Assembly: GCF_900129655.1 (NCBI RefSeq)
Contig: NZ_FQWK01000001.1
Coordinates: forward strand, 543,013-607,012
DNA: 64,000 nucleotides
Origin: Bacteroides clarus YIT 12056
GTDB lineage: Bacteria; Bacteroidota; Bacteroidia; Bacteroidales; Bacteroidaceae
Reading direction: 5' to 3'
A program made the position numbers and the translations under genes. The stretch's first letter is position 1. Each line of letters starts with the position of its first letter. The notes under the pieces were generated by a model. It worked only from the letters and a program-made list of their open reading frames with translations, was not told where the DNA came from and searched no databases. Positions 63,547-64,000 of the stretch are shown one piece after another.

Positions 63547-63578
63547 TTTGGTGTGTATTCTAAAAAGCCCTACTTTTG
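63547..63578 (+). promoter_or_regulatory. rRNA-type promoter P1
   Basis: TTTG at 63547, 20 bp, TACTTTTG at 63571, followed by GCATCCGCTTTCGAGAACGG, the downstream block shared with P2 and P3. Confidence 0.7.
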
Positions 63579-63724
63579 CATCCGCTTTCGAGAACGGGAG
63601 CGGCGTTTGATTGACATTCTGACAGAAACGGAGTAAGAACCCTTACTTTTTTCTTCCTTAACCGGCTGGTTTCTTTCGAAACTTTCCCCTTTAAAAAGAA
63701 AAATGAAAAAAACTTCCGAAAACA

Positions 63725-63757
63725 TTTGGAAGATATGAGATAAAGTTCTTACCTTTG
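63725..63757 (+). promoter_or_regulatory. rRNA-type promoter P2
   Basis: TTTG at 63725, 21 bp, TACCTTTG at 63750, then GCACCCGCTTTCAAAAAGGA. An A-rich AAAAAACTTCCGAAAACA block precedes it. Confidence 0.75.
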
Positions 63758-63897
63758 CACCCGCTTTCAAAAAGGAAGCAGCGTTGATTGAAATACTTTT
63801 TTAAAGCCGGGCGGTAAAGACAACCTTTTCCCAGTTCTCCCTTTCGCAAGAGAGTTGTTTTGAATGAGAAAAAAAATTAAAAAAACTTCCGAAAACA

Positions 63898-63930
63898 TTT
63901 GGAGTATATGCTTAAAAGTTTTTACCTTTG
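63898..63930 (+). promoter_or_regulatory. rRNA-type promoter P3
   Basis: TTTG at 63898, 21 bp, TACCTTTG at 63923, then GCATCCGCTTTTGAAAAGGA. The same A-rich block as P2 precedes it. The leader past it (CTTTGAACAGATTTACATAA) resembles Bacteroides 16S rRNA leaders, suggesting an rrn operon just beyond the window. Confidence 0.75.
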
Positions 63931-64000
63931 CATCCGCTTTTGAAAAGGAGCATTCTTCGAAAAGAAGCGATCTTTGAACAGATTTACATAAACAATACAA

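Noticed and set aside
63346..63636. 96-codon plus-strand frame before the window end
   Set aside because: It runs through the purine-pyrimidine tract and promoter P1 and has no protein-like composition.
63767..64000. Minus-strand frame at the window end
   Set aside because: It covers promoter P3 and the probable rRNA leader on the opposite strand.

Overview
The window looks like a chromosomal segment of a gut Bacteroides (Bacteroidales). It has many promoters of the form TAnnTTTG, often with an upstream TTTG. It also has fimbrillin, DUF3575, DUF4493 and DUF4290 families, a malic enzyme fused to phosphotransacetylase, paired glutamate dehydrogenases, and core genes on both strands. The species cannot be named from the sequence alone.

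Layout. 1-5800 (minus): three tightly packed DUF4493-type surface lipoproteins, the last one running off the window edge. 5992-13784: a receiver/PEP-binding protein divergent from a glutamate dehydrogenase, an M24 peptidase, and a minus-strand ruvA group. 13927-26324: ddh, then the minus-strand cluster tsaB, DUF4290, murA, rimM, M23 peptidase, dxr, rseP, a plus-strand group yicC, gmk, small membrane protein, nadD, DUF6078-like, and a His-rich COG0523 GTPase. 26445-44627: a second glutamate dehydrogenase, maeB, a GH20 lipoprotein, metY, an amidase, an EamA permease, two DJ-1-like proteins, AraC and HxlR regulators, a urea transporter, ung, msrA with an msrB remnant, and a phosphatase-fold protein lacking its catalytic Cys.

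44815-53402 is the most interesting region. A tyrosine recombinase gene ends 5 bp before a 21-bp inverted repeat. Its partner lies about 310 bp away, just before an Rrf2-like gene and a fimbrial operon (DUF3575, DUF5119/Mfa2-like, three fimbrillins). A consensus promoter sits inside the segment and points away from the operon, so the locus reads as a phase-variable fimbria captured OFF. Next come a PepSY-like protein and an AT-rich SIR2-TPR gene (candidate anti-phage NADase) beside a decayed AlbA_2-type gene and tRNA-Phe.

57968-62801 (minus) is sppA, lpxK, punA, thiL. The last 1.2 kb has no gene. It ends in three evenly organised strong promoters that resemble the leader of an rRNA operon starting just past the window edge.

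Scattered through the core genes are hairpin elements built from degenerate GATTAGTG-like repeats around an ATGCCgtATGGCAT-like centre. Other notable points are an Asp in the MurA position usually held by the fosfomycin-target Cys, and two short genes (28038-28211 and 12032-12157).
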